Assembly (NCBI RefSeq): GCF_003330765.1
Contig: NZ_CP024902.1
Span: 3,224,001 to 3,288,000 of the forward strand
DNA length: 64,000 nt
Source: Burkholderia pyrrocinia
Lineage (GTDB): Bacteria; Pseudomonadota; Gammaproteobacteria; Burkholderiales; Burkholderiaceae
Reading direction: 5' to 3'
Within the stretch, counting starts at the first letter, position 1. Every line of letters begins with the position of its first letter. Position numbers and translations under genes: made by a program. The notes under the pieces were generated by a model. It was given only the letters and a program-made list of their open reading frames with translations, was not told where the DNA came from and did no database searches. Positions 10,817-19,842 of this stretch are shown here, piece by piece.

Positions 10817-11581
10817 ATGGACGTACGAAAGGGTTGGCGCAAGGGTGCAGGCACCGCCATGCTGGCCGCGTCGTTGCTCGGCCCGAGCATGGCCGACGCG
10901 AGCGTCGTGATCAGCGGCACGCGAGTCGTCTATACGGAAAAGGAGCGCGAGGTCACCGTCAAGCTGACCAATGAGGGGGACAAGCCTTCACTCGTTCAGG
11001 CGTGGATCGATGCCGGCGACGTGAACGCGCTGCCGAGCGAGTCCAACGTCCCGTTCACGCTAACGCCCCCGTTGTTCCGGCTCGACCCGAAGAAGGGGCA
11101 GAGCCTGCGAATCCTCTACACGGGGGATCCGTTGCCGCAAGACAGGGAGTCGCTGTTCTGGCTGAACGTGCTCGACGTCCCGCCACAGGCGGCCGAAGAT
11201 CCCGACGCGCCGAACATGCTGCAGCTCGCGTTTCGTTCACGCATCAAGCTGTTCTACCGGCCTACCGCGTTGCAAGGCGACGCGGGCGAAGCAGCCGAGC
11301 AGGTGCGCTGGAACTTCGCGCCGAAGCAAGGTGGCGGCTACGTGCTGGAAGCGAACAATCCCACCCCCTATCACGTGACGTTCAGCCGGATTGCCGTCAA
11401 GGCAGGCGCGTCGACGTGGGCCAACGAGCTGGGCGGCATGGTCGATCCGAATGCCACCGCGAAGTTCGATGTCGGCAACGTGCCATCGCTGCCGGCGGGA
11501 CCGATCGAGGTCGACTACACATATCTCAGCGATTACGGCGCGGGCGTCAAGGGCAAATACGAACCCAAGGTCGCGCGCTAG
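10817..11581 (+). CDS. Periplasmic fimbrial chaperone, PapD family
   Basis: Chaperone that folds pilins by donor-strand complementation and delivers them to the usher. It has 254 residues, starting at an ATG with an AAGGAG upstream. A signal peptide ends near SMADA, and the mature part begins with the SVVISGTRVVY strand. The G1-type stretch SLRILYTGDPLPQDRESLFWLNV is the family signature around the conserved Arg/Lys anchor region. Two Ig-like domains fill the rest, and the second contains NPTPYHVTF. It lies between pilin and usher genes as in type 1 fimbrial operons. Confidence 0.95.
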   Translation: MDVRKGWRKGAGTAMLAASLLGPSMADASVVISGTRVVYTEKEREVTVKLTNEGDKPSLVQAWIDAGDVNALPSESNVPFTLTPPLFRLDPKKGQSLRILYTGDPLPQDRESLFWLNVLDVPPQAAEDPDAPNMLQLAFRSRIKLFYRPTALQGDAGEAAEQVRWNFAPKQGGGYVLEANNPTPYHVTFSRIAVKAGASTWANELGGMVDPNATAKFDVGNVPSLPAGPIEVDYTYLSDYGAGVKGKYEPKVAR

Positions 11582-11696
11582 CGCAGCACGCTTCGGGCTA
11601 ACTCATTCCAGGCTGGAACCGAATCGGCGGTGATTGCACCGTCATTGGCAAACCGTCGTTCGCGTTATGACGCTACGGCATCAATGATATCGACTA

Positions 11697-14453
11697 ATGC
11701 GAACGTCTCATCAATATCAACCACCGCAGGACGCGGCGCACCCAGCACTCAAGCTGAGCTACGTGTTCGTTCTCGCGGCGCTCGGCAGCTGGGCAGCGCA
11801 AGGCCAGGCGTCGGGTTTGCCGGGCGCGGCCGAGGACAAGCTCGAGATCGCGCAAGTTCGCTTCAGCGATCTGCTGATGATGAAGCCGCGCGGCCAGCAG
11901 CTCGATCTCGGTCGTTTCGAGAAAGGCAACCCGGTCGCGCCGGGCGACTATCTGGTCGATGTCTACACGAACGGCGCCTGGATCGGTCGCACGAACGTGC
12001 GCTTCCTCGCCAGCGAAGGCAGCACCATCGCAAAACCATGCTTCGACAAATCGCTGCTCGGCCGCATCGGCATCGACGACCGCGCGCTGTCCGACGCTGC
12101 CCGCACGGAGTGGGCGCGCGTCCAGGCGGGCGATGCATGCACGGATATCTCCAGGTTGGCCGACGATGCGTCGTACGCATTCGACATGTCCGAGCTGCGT
12201 CTCGATCTGAGCGTGCCGCAGGCAGTACTGCTGCGCAATCCGCGCGGCTATGTCAGCCCCAAGTTGTGGAGCGAGAGCGTACCTTCCGCGACGCTCCGAT
12301 ACAACGCGAACGTGTTCCGCAGCGCGTCGTCCGGCTACACCAGTACGCAGGCGTACGTCGGCCTCGCCGCCGGCGTCAACATCGGGAACTGGCATTTCCG
12401 GCACAACGGCTCGTACAGCACGCAAACGGGCGGCGACAGCGGCTACCAGAGCATCAACACCTATGTGCAGCGAGATCTGCCGGCGCTGCGCAGCCAGCTG
12501 AAAATCGGCGAGACCTATACCGACGGCAGCCTGTTCGACAGCGTCGGCATGCGAGGCGTCACGCTCGAAACTGACGATCGCATGTTGCCGGATTCGATGC
12601 GCGGCTATGCACCCGTGGTGCGCGGCATCGCGATGAGCAACGCGCATGTCGAGGTCTCGCAGAACGGCAACGTGCTCTACGAAACCAACGTGGCGCCCGG
12701 GCCGTTCGAGATCAACGATCTCTACCCGACGGGCTACGGCGGCAACCTGCTCGTGAAAGTCACCGAAGCGGACGGCAGCAAGCACAGCTTCACCGTGCCA
12801 TACGCGTCGGTCGTGCAATCGCTGCGCCCCGGCGTGACGCGCTATGGCGTGGCGGTCGGCCAGTTACGCGATCCGTCGCTCAATGGTCATCCGAATTTTG
12901 CGCAGGTCACGGTGCAACGCGGCATCAGCAATCTGCTGACCGGGTACGCCGGCGCGATCGTTGCGGAGAACTACCTGGCAGGGCTGGTCGGGGCGGCGTT
13001 CAACACCCCGCTCGGCGCGCTGGCGTTCGACGTCACGCAAGCGTCGGCGAAGATCCCCGGGGTGGCCAATACCAGCGGCCAGAGTGTGCGCGTGAGCTAC
13101 AGCAAGTTCGTGGACGCGACCAATACCAATATCGCGGTGGCGGCCTATCGCTACTCGTCGAGCGGCTACTGGGGCATGCGCGACACGATGTATGCACGCG
13201 AACGCTCGGCGTCCGGCACGGACCCGAACGCTGCATACCGCCAGCGCAATCAGATTCAGCTGACCTTGAACCAGAACCTCGGCGCAGAGCGCGGCAGCGT
13301 GTTCGCAGTGGGATCGACGGCCAGCTACTGGAACCGCCAGGGCACGACCACCCAGTTCCAGGTCGGCTACAACAACAGCTTCCGGCTGAGTGGCGTCAAC
13401 CTGAGCTACAACCTGTCGCTATCGCGCCAGCGCGACGGTTTCACCGGGCAGTTGAACAACCAGGTGTTCGCGAACCTGTCGCTGCCGCTCGGCAAGCGCT
13501 CGTACGCGCCGACCTTGAGCACGAATATCGGGTACGACAACCGGAACGGCTCGTCCCAGCAGATGTCGCTGAGCGGCTCGGTCGGTGAATCCGGCGTGCT
13601 GTCGTACGGCGTGAACGCGGACCATGTATCGGGTTCGATGTCCGGCGGCGGCAACCTGCAGTACCGCAGCCCCTACGCGACGTTCTCCGGCAGCGCGAGC
13701 GGCGGCAGCGGGTATTCGAGCGTGTCCGCCGGCATGTCGGGCGCCCTGGTCGGGCACGCGGGCGGTGTGACGCTGGCGAACGATCTCGGCGACACCGTCG
13801 CGATCGTCGAAGCGAAGAACGCCGTGGGTGCGCGCATCACGAACGGCTCGGACGTGAGGATCGACGGGCGCGGCTATGCGGTGGTGCCGTACCTGACGCC
13901 GTACAGGATGAACACCATCGAACTCGATCCGAAAGGCATTCCGCTCGATGTCGAAATGATGTCGACCAGCCAGCAGATCGCGCCGCGCGCGAACTCGGTC
14001 GTGAAGGTTCGTTTCGCGACCGTCAGCGGGCGGGCGGCGTTGTTGACGGTGCGCCAGCCGAACGGAGCACCGGTGCCCTTCGGGACCAGCGTGGTCGACA
14101 ACGACGGCAAGTATGTCGGGACAGTGGGGCAAGGCGGGCACCTGTTCGTTCGAGGCGTGGAGGACACCGGCACGCTGACGGCGAAATGGGGCAATCGATC
14201 CACGGACGTCTGCGCGTTCACCTACCAGTTGCCGACCAAGGATGCGAAGGGCGCGGTTTATGCGCGTGCCGATGCGGTCTGCGATTACAGCGCGCCAAAG
14301 GCCGTCAAGTCGCTTGATCCCGCCGCTGCGGCTGCGCCTGCGAATGCCGACGTCGAGGCTCGCTCAATCGAACACAAGGGCATCGCAAGCGACACACGTA
14401 GCGAGGCAAGCGCCGATGCTTTGAAGTTGGAGGGAAATTCAAATGAAATTTGA
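11697..14453 (+). CDS. Outer-membrane fimbrial usher, FimD/PapC family
   Basis: Beta-barrel translocon that polymerises and exports the pilus. The 918 residues are usual for the family. It begins with a signal sequence ending near GQASG, followed by the usher N-terminal domain, the long beta-barrel with plug (about 150-720), and two C-terminal domains; a late pair of cysteines (DVCAFTY and DAVCDYS) fits the CTD region. The ATG at 11697 has only a weak ribosome-binding site. The 3' end overlaps the adhesin start by 11 bp, indicating translational coupling. The C-terminal tail after residue 870 is Ala/Asp/Ser rich. Confidence 0.95.
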   Translation: MRTSHQYQPPQDAAHPALKLSYVFVLAALGSWAAQGQASGLPGAAEDKLEIAQVRFSDLLMMKPRGQQLDLGRFEKGNPVAPGDYLVDVYTNGAWIGRTNVRFLASEGSTIAKPCFDKSLLGRIGIDDRALSDAARTEWARVQAGDACTDISRLADDASYAFDMSELRLDLSVPQAVLLRNPRGYVSPKLWSESVPSATLRYNANVFRSASSGYTSTQAYVGLAAGVNIGNWHFRHNGSYSTQTGGDSGYQSINTYVQRDLPALRSQLKIGETYTDGSLFDSVGMRGVTLETDDRMLPDSMRGYAPVVRGIAMSNAHVEVSQNGNVLYETNVAPGPFEINDLYPTGYGGNLLVKVTEADGSKHSFTVPYASVVQSLRPGVTRYGVAVGQLRDPSLNGHPNFAQVTVQRGISNLLTGYAGAIVAENYLAGLVGAAFNTPLGALAFDVTQASAKIPGVANTSGQSVRVSYSKFVDATNTNIAVAAYRYSSSGYWGMRDTMYARERSASGTDPNAAYRQRNQIQLTLNQNLGAERGSVFAVGSTASYWNRQGTTTQFQVGYNNSFRLSGVNLSYNLSLSRQRDGFTGQLNNQVFANLSLPLGKRSYAPTLSTNIGYDNRNGSSQQMSLSGSVGESGVLSYGVNADHVSGSMSGGGNLQYRSPYATFSGSASGGSGYSSVSAGMSGALVGHAGGVTLANDLGDTVAIVEAKNAVGARITNGSDVRIDGRGYAVVPYLTPYRMNTIELDPKGIPLDVEMMSTSQQIAPRANSVVKVRFATVSGRAALLTVRQPNGAPVPFGTSVVDNDGKYVGTVGQGGHLFVRGVEDTGTLTAKWGNRSTDVCAFTYQLPTKDAKGAVYARADAVCDYSAPKAVKSLDPAAAAAPANADVEARSIEHKGIASDTRSEASADALKLEGNSNEI

Positions 14454-15519
14454 TGCAAAAAACCGCCTGATTCGCATATTGAGACTTATCACGTTTTTTG
14501 GATTCGCATGGATTTGCGTTAATCATTCCGCATATGCTCAGGCCATTTGTAAATTCACACAATTATCCCATGTCAGCAACACACGCTTCACCTTCGGCGA
14601 TATTGTCATTCCACGTGATGTTCCGGATGGCGCTCCCATTGCAACGATAGTATTCAATCTTGCGTACGATTGCCCGATCAACCCTCCTGCTTACCCACTC
14701 AATATAGGCGGATTTTCTATCAAATACGACGGCGCTCTGGCACTGGCAACGCAGTTTCCGGGAGTCGGGCAGTTCAACACTGCTTATGAAGGTCTTTATA
14801 AGTACACTGGTTTGCGCATGACCAACATGGATACGGGTCAGGTGATGAATCCCTTGGGCTTTACCACAACTGAGTGGGGGACCACAATTACTGGCGCCAA
14901 CCCCGTTTCCGGCATGATCAGGATGAAGATAGAGTTGATCAAGCTGAGCGATGGCATTTACAAAATAACACAAATGCCAAACGACTCACGACCACCGGTA
15001 TTTGTAGTCAGGCTTGCAAACAGAAACATTGACGATCCCGCCGCTCATAACAGAATGGTTGTCACTCATCAAATTAGTGGGACCCTCAAGCCCATGCAGC
15101 AGAGTTGCACGGTCACGAACTCGTCGCCGGAGGTGCGCCTGCCACCTGTCGGCGCGAGCAAGCTGAATCTTGCGGGTGCCACTGCGGGCGACACCGGCTT
15201 CAATATCGGGCTGACTTGCCGGGCCGGCTCGAACGTGTACGTGACCTTGACCGATCTGACTGCCCCGGGCAACACGAGCGACCTGTTGACGCTGACCCAG
15301 GACTCGACGGCGAAGGGGGTGAAGCTGCGCGTCTCACAAAACGGGCGGCCGGTCCGCTACGGCCCCGATTCGCGCGTCCCCGGCAATCTGAACCAGTGGT
15401 ATGTCGGTCCGTCGGCGTCGACGTCGAACATCCCGCTGAGCGTGCAGTACGTCGCCGACGGCCCGGTGTCCGGCGGAACAGTAAAGGGAGTCGCCACGTT
15501 CACCATGAGCTATCAGTGA
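14443..15519 (+). CDS. Fimbrial tip adhesin, two-domain (FimH/MrkD-like)
   Basis: Likely tip subunit with an N-terminal receptor-binding domain (about 34-215) and a C-terminal pilin domain (about 220-358). A signal peptide ends at SAYAQA. The pilin domain carries cysteines in QQSCTVTNS and GLTCRAGSN and ends FTMSYQ, so it can be joined to the pilus by donor-strand exchange. The first 640 bases are clearly AT-richer (hand-counted 60-base lines: 42%, 50%, 45% G+C) than the pilin-domain part (65% in one line), suggesting that the binding domain was acquired separately. I do not recognise the ligand. Translation is coupled to the usher. Confidence 0.85.
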   Translation: MKFDAKNRLIRILRLITFFGFAWICVNHSAYAQAICKFTQLSHVSNTRFTFGDIVIPRDVPDGAPIATIVFNLAYDCPINPPAYPLNIGGFSIKYDGALALATQFPGVGQFNTAYEGLYKYTGLRMTNMDTGQVMNPLGFTTTEWGTTITGANPVSGMIRMKIELIKLSDGIYKITQMPNDSRPPVFVVRLANRNIDDPAAHNRMVVTHQISGTLKPMQQSCTVTNSSPEVRLPPVGASKLNLAGATAGDTGFNIGLTCRAGSNVYVTLTDLTAPGNTSDLLTLTQDSTAKGVKLRVSQNGRPVRYGPDSRVPGNLNQWYVGPSASTSNIPLSVQYVADGPVSGGTVKGVATFTMSYQ

Positions 15520-15769
15520 GCGCACGAGGCCATTGGCATTTCGAATCCTGGGGAAACGAAGCGTTCGCGAGACGAAGTCACGCAACGTGAGTTTTCTCCG
15601 GCAAGCCGCCGACCGGCGGTTAAAACCGGCTTCTGCTTAGCAATCCGAATGGGTTGTGTCAGGAGGCCATCGCAGGAGGAGGTCGCGAGTAGCAGGCGGT
15701 GCCGGCAAGGGCAGCGGCGGCGATTCGACGACGGAATCCGTTTTTCTACTTACGTACCAGGAAATTGAT

Positions 15770-16315
15770 ATGAAACTCGCATTCTCCAGCATCGCAGCGC
15801 TCACGGTGGCCATGGCGGCAGCACTGCCGGCGGTGTCGCACGCGGCCGACGGCCAGATCACGATCAACGGCAAGATCGGCAGCCAGACCTGCACGATCAA
15901 CGGCAACGACTCCGGCGGCACGAACTTCACGGTCCAGCTGCCGAAGGTGGCAACGTCGTCGCTGGCGGTGGGCGGCTCGACCGCGGGCCGTACGCCGTTC
16001 AACATCGCGCTGACCAACTGCACGCCGAACTCGGGCAACGTCTACACCCACTTCGAACCGGGTACGACGGTCAACTCGACGACCGGCCAGCTGGTCAACG
16101 CGCAGGGTACGGCGAAGAACGTCGAGGTCGGCGTGCTCAATGGCAACGATCACAGCCAGATCGGGATCGGCAAGGCCGCGGAGAATTCGACGGCCGTCGC
16201 GCTCTCGAACGGCGCCGCCACGCTGCCGTACCAGGCCCAGTATGTCGCGATGGGCGGCGCTGCGTCCGCGGGTACGGTGAACACGTCGGTGCTGTATTCG
16301 ATCATGTACCAGTAA
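15770..16315 (+). CDS. Type 1 fimbrial major pilin (second copy)
   Basis: A 181-residue pilin with a signal peptide ending SHAAD, the paired cysteines in SQTCTINGN and LTNCTPNSG, and the same end (YSIMYQ) as the first copy. The two share the block FEPGTTVN and the closing pattern SVLYSI. It is separated from the adhesin by 250 bp, so it may have its own promoter, and it is followed by a long hairpin. It could be the main shaft subunit, an alternative pilin, or a minor subunit; the sequence does not decide. Confidence 0.9.
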   Translation: MKLAFSSIAALTVAMAAALPAVSHAADGQITINGKIGSQTCTINGNDSGGTNFTVQLPKVATSSLAVGGSTAGRTPFNIALTNCTPNSGNVYTHFEPGTTVNSTTGQLVNAQGTAKNVEVGVLNGNDHSQIGIGKAAENSTAVALSNGAATLPYQAQYVAMGGAASAGTVNTSVLYSIMYQ

Positions 16316-16337
16316 TGGCGTAGCGCGCGCCATGCGC

Positions 16338-16371
16338 ATTCCCGCGCGGCGTCGAGTCGCCGCGCGGGAAT
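16338..16371. terminator. Strong hairpin closing the fimbrial operon
   Basis: A perfect 14-bp stem (attcccgcgcggcg and its complement) with a 6-base loop. It has no T-run, so it is either a terminator aided by Rho or an mRNA-stabilising stem. The rest of the gap to 16617 shows nothing recognisable. Confidence 0.6.
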
Positions 16372-16617
16372 CGTCGCGCAACGCGTTTGTCGGGAACTGT
16401 CGGGGCCAGCGAGCCGGTGAGGCTGGCGGAGCCCCATTCATTGAACGACGGTCTCCTTGTCTGGGGCGATGGTGGAAGCCTCTCCATTGTCACGCCCCCT
16501 CCCCGGCCTCTCGACGCCATGACCGTTCCGTGCGGCCAACCGGCGGCCAAGGCGCCCGCCAACCGATATCGACATAGAACCCATATCGCACACTGGCATG
16601 CATCGCACCGGCGTGCA

Positions 16618-19600
16618 TCAGTGAAATTCCCGGCTCGATGTGCGCAAACCGCCGAGCAGCGACGTCAGATCCTCGAAATGCTGCGCGACGAGGTGCCTCA
16701 CGTCGCTCACGACCTGCCACACGCCCGACACCGCGAGCAGTTGCGAATCGAGCGTCTCGCGACGCTGTCGCGCGAGCAGTTCGGGCCGGACGATCACGTT
16801 CACGCAGCCGGTCTCGTCCTCCAGCGTCATGAACATCACGCCTTTCGCGGTGCCCGGCATCTGCCGCGCGGTCACGAGCCCGCATGCACGCGCGAGCCGG
16901 CCGTTCGGGCGGTCGCGCAGTGCCTCCGCCGACGACAGCCGCCGCGCCTGCAGCGCGGGCCGCAGCAGCGCAACAGGATGGCGGTTCAGCGTGAGACCCG
17001 TCGTGCTGTAGTCGGCGAGGATGTCGTCGGCTTCCGACGGCGCGCCGAGCGCGGGCTTGTCCGGTTCGTCGATCGGCGCGGCCGCGAGCAGGTCGCGCTC
17101 CGGCGCAGCAGCGACGGCCTGCCACAGCGCGTCTCGGCGATGGCCGGCAAGCGTCGCGAGCGCGTTCGCGGCGGCGAGCGCTTCGAGGTCGCGACGTTCG
17201 AGTTGCGCGCGGCGCGCCAGTGCGTCGACGTTCTCAAAGGGGCCAGCCGCACGCGCGATGTCGATGCGTCGCGCGGCCGCCTCGCCGAGACCGCGCACGA
17301 GCGACAGGCCGAGCCGCACAGCCGGCTGGCCGTGTGGCGGCGGCTGGCCGGGCAGCGCTTCGAGCGATGCCTCCCAACCGCTTTGCGTCACGTCGATCGG
17401 CAGGACCTGCACGCCGTGGCGCTTCGCGTCCTGTACGAGTTGCGATGGCGGGTAGAAACCCATCGGCTGACTGTTCAGCAGCGCGGCGAGGAAGATCGCC
17501 GGTTCGTGACATTTGAGCCAGCTGCTCGCATAGGCCAGTTTCGCGAAACTGGCCGCGTGGCTCTCGGGGAAGCCGTATTCGCCGAAGCCTTTGATCTGCT
17601 CGAAGATCTGTTCGGCGAATTCGCTCGTGTAGCCGCGGGCCAGCATGCCGTCGACGATCTTGTCATGGTAAGGGCCGAGATCCCCCCTGCGTTTCCACGC
17701 GGCCATCGCACGACGCAACTTGTCGGCTTCGCCGGGCGTGAAGCCGGCCGCGACGATCGCGATCTGCATTACCTGTTCCTGAAAGATCGGGATGCCGAGC
17801 GTGCGTTCGAGCACTTCCTTGAGCGCGTCGCTCGGATAGGTGATGTCCCCTTTCTCCTCTCCCGCCTTGATCCTGCGCCGCTTCAGATACGGATGCACGG
17901 CGCCGCCCTGGATCGGCCCGGGACGCACGATCGAAACCTCGATCACCAGGTCGTAATAGTCGCGCGGCCGCAGACGCGGCAACATCGACATCTGCGCGCG
18001 CGATTCGATCTGGAATACGCCAACCGTGTCGGCACGGCAGATCATGTCGTAGGTCGCTTCGTCATCCTGCGGAATGTGCTTCAGCGTAAACGGCTTGCCG
18101 TCCGGCTCCGGCGGCCCGCGCCACGCGGTGCGCATGTCAAACGCGCGATGCAGCGCCGACAGCATGCCGAGCGCGAGCACGTCGACCTTCATCAGCCCGA
18201 GCGCCTCGAGATCGTCCTTGTCCCACTGGATCACGCGCCGCCCGTCCATCGCTGCGTTCTCGACCGGCACGAGCCGCGTGAGCTTGCCGCGGCTGATCAC
18301 GAAGCCGCCGGAGTGCTGCGACAGGTGGCGCGGAAAGTTGAGCAGCCGGGTAGCAAGTTCAGCCCATGCCTGAATGATTGGCGCGCCTGGATCGAGATCG
18401 ACCGAGGCGAATTGCTGCAGCAGGTCGCGACTGCCGTCGAACCAGCGATGCCCTTTCGCAACGCGGTCGATCAGCATCGGATCGACGCCGAGCGCCTTGC
18501 CGGTTTCGCGCAGCACACCACGCGGGCGGTAAGTCGATACGGCGGCCGCGAGTGCGGCGCGATCGTGTCCGTATTTGCTGTAGATATGCTGAATCACTTC
18601 TTCCCGACGCTGATGCTCGAAGTCGACATCGATGTCGGGTGGCTCGCCACGCTCCTCGCTGATGAAGCGTTCGAACAGCATCGTGCTCTGATCGGGATCG
18701 ACCTCAGTGATGCCGAGGCAATAACAGACTACCGAGTTTGCCGCCGAGCCTCGTCCCTGGCACAGGATGTTCTGGCTGCGTGCGTATTTGACGATGTCGT
18801 AGACAGTCAGGAAGAACGGTTCGTATTCCAGTCTTTCGATCAGGTCGAGTTCATGCCGGATCTGCTTCTCCACTTTCTCCGGAATACCCTGCGGATAACG
18901 CTCGGCCGCCCCTGCCATGGTTTCCTGTTCCAGATAACTCGTCGGCGTGAGCCCCTTCGGCACGATCTCATCGGGATACTCATAGCGCAGCTTGTCGAGT
19001 TCGACATGACACCCATCGAGAATCGCGCACGTCTCCGCGATTTCGTCAGCCGAAAACAGCTTCGCGATCCGCCCGCGCGAACGCAGATGCTGTTCCGCGT
19101 TCGGCGCGAGCGCATAGCCGCATTCCGACACCGGCATCCCGACGCGAATCGCCGTCATCACATCCTGCAACTTCTTGCATGAACGCTTATGCATCGTCAC
19201 GTCACCAAGCGCGACAACGCGCACGCCGCGCCGCGCCCCAGCCTCGCGAATCTCCTCGCGCTGCACACCATCCAGCGCGCGCTGCAGTTGCACGAGCCCG
19301 AGCCGCGCACGCTCGCCGAACGTCGCGCGGAACCACGCGACCTGTGCATCAAGCACGTTCGCGCGAACCGGATACGCCGGCACGAGGATCGCGAAGCAGT
19401 CGGGCATCCCGCGCAAATGCGCGAATTTTTCAGGTGGCGCCGACAACATCCGCGACGTCAGTTGGTACGTACCCTTCGGCGCTGCCATCCGCCGCCACGA
19501 AATCAGCTCGGACAGGTTGCCGTAGCCTTCACGATTCTGCGCGAGCAACACGAGCCCGAACGCGCCGGGCCCCGGATCGTAGCCGGGCGGAACATCGTCC

Positions 19601-19836
19601 GGCGTCACCTCGAAGTACGAGCCAACGATCAGCGGCAGCCCGGCCGCTTTCGCCGCGACATGCATGCGTGGCGCACCCGCGAGTGAACATTCGTCTGTGA
19701 TCGCGATCCCGCGATAGCCGAGTTCGACTGCGCGCTCGACCAATTCGTCTGCATGCGACGCGCCATGCAGGAATGAGAAGTTCGAGCGGCAGAACAACTC
19801 CGCGTAATCGGGCAGCACACTGAATTCCGCATTCAT
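16618..19836 (-). CDS. dnaE2: Error-prone DNA polymerase III alpha subunit, DnaE2 (ImuC)
   Basis: Translesion replicative-type polymerase used in damage-induced mutagenesis. It has 1072 residues, the usual DnaE2 length and shorter than DnaE1. The N-terminal PHP domain begins with YAELFCRSNFSFLHGASHAD. The polymerase core contains GRGSAANSVV and the catalytic PDIDVDFEHQRR at about residue 400. A C-terminal OB-fold region contains GVMFMTLEDETG. The ATG lies 6 bp after the imuB stop, so it is co-transcribed with imuB and imuA. Regulation is by LexA through the box upstream of imuA. Confidence 0.96.
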   Translation of the reverse strand: MNAEFSVLPDYAELFCRSNFSFLHGASHADELVERAVELGYRGIAITDECSLAGAPRMHVAAKAAGLPLIVGSYFEVTPDDVPPGYDPGPGAFGLVLLAQNREGYGNLSELISWRRMAAPKGTYQLTSRMLSAPPEKFAHLRGMPDCFAILVPAYPVRANVLDAQVAWFRATFGERARLGLVQLQRALDGVQREEIREAGARRGVRVVALGDVTMHKRSCKKLQDVMTAIRVGMPVSECGYALAPNAEQHLRSRGRIAKLFSADEIAETCAILDGCHVELDKLRYEYPDEIVPKGLTPTSYLEQETMAGAAERYPQGIPEKVEKQIRHELDLIERLEYEPFFLTVYDIVKYARSQNILCQGRGSAANSVVCYCLGITEVDPDQSTMLFERFISEERGEPPDIDVDFEHQRREEVIQHIYSKYGHDRAALAAAVSTYRPRGVLRETGKALGVDPMLIDRVAKGHRWFDGSRDLLQQFASVDLDPGAPIIQAWAELATRLLNFPRHLSQHSGGFVISRGKLTRLVPVENAAMDGRRVIQWDKDDLEALGLMKVDVLALGMLSALHRAFDMRTAWRGPPEPDGKPFTLKHIPQDDEATYDMICRADTVGVFQIESRAQMSMLPRLRPRDYYDLVIEVSIVRPGPIQGGAVHPYLKRRRIKAGEEKGDITYPSDALKEVLERTLGIPIFQEQVMQIAIVAAGFTPGEADKLRRAMAAWKRRGDLGPYHDKIVDGMLARGYTSEFAEQIFEQIKGFGEYGFPESHAASFAKLAYASSWLKCHEPAIFLAALLNSQPMGFYPPSQLVQDAKRHGVQVLPIDVTQSGWEASLEALPGQPPPHGQPAVRLGLSLVRGLGEAAARRIDIARAAGPFENVDALARRAQLERRDLEALAAANALATLAGHRRDALWQAVAAAPERDLLAAAPIDEPDKPALGAPSEADDILADYSTTGLTLNRHPVALLRPALQARRLSSAEALRDRPNGRLARACGLVTARQMPGTAKGVMFMTLEDETGCVNVIVRPELLARQRRETLDSQLLAVSGVWQVVSDVRHLVAQHFEDLTSLLGGLRTSSREFH

Positions 19837-19842
19837 CGCCGC

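Noticed and set aside
15608..15621. CCGCC-GACC-GGCGG inverted repeat upstream of the second pilin as a terminator
   Set aside because: Only five base pairs with no T-run; such repeats are frequent by chance in this composition.
10168..16315. Possible invertible promoter (fimS-like phase switch) for the fimbrial operon
   Set aside because: I found no pair of inverted repeats flanking the upstream region and no recombinase gene nearby.
16387..19182. A long plus-strand open frame opposite dnaE2
   Set aside because: Antisense shadow of dnaE2; no domain, no signal and an Arg-rich composition typical of such frames.
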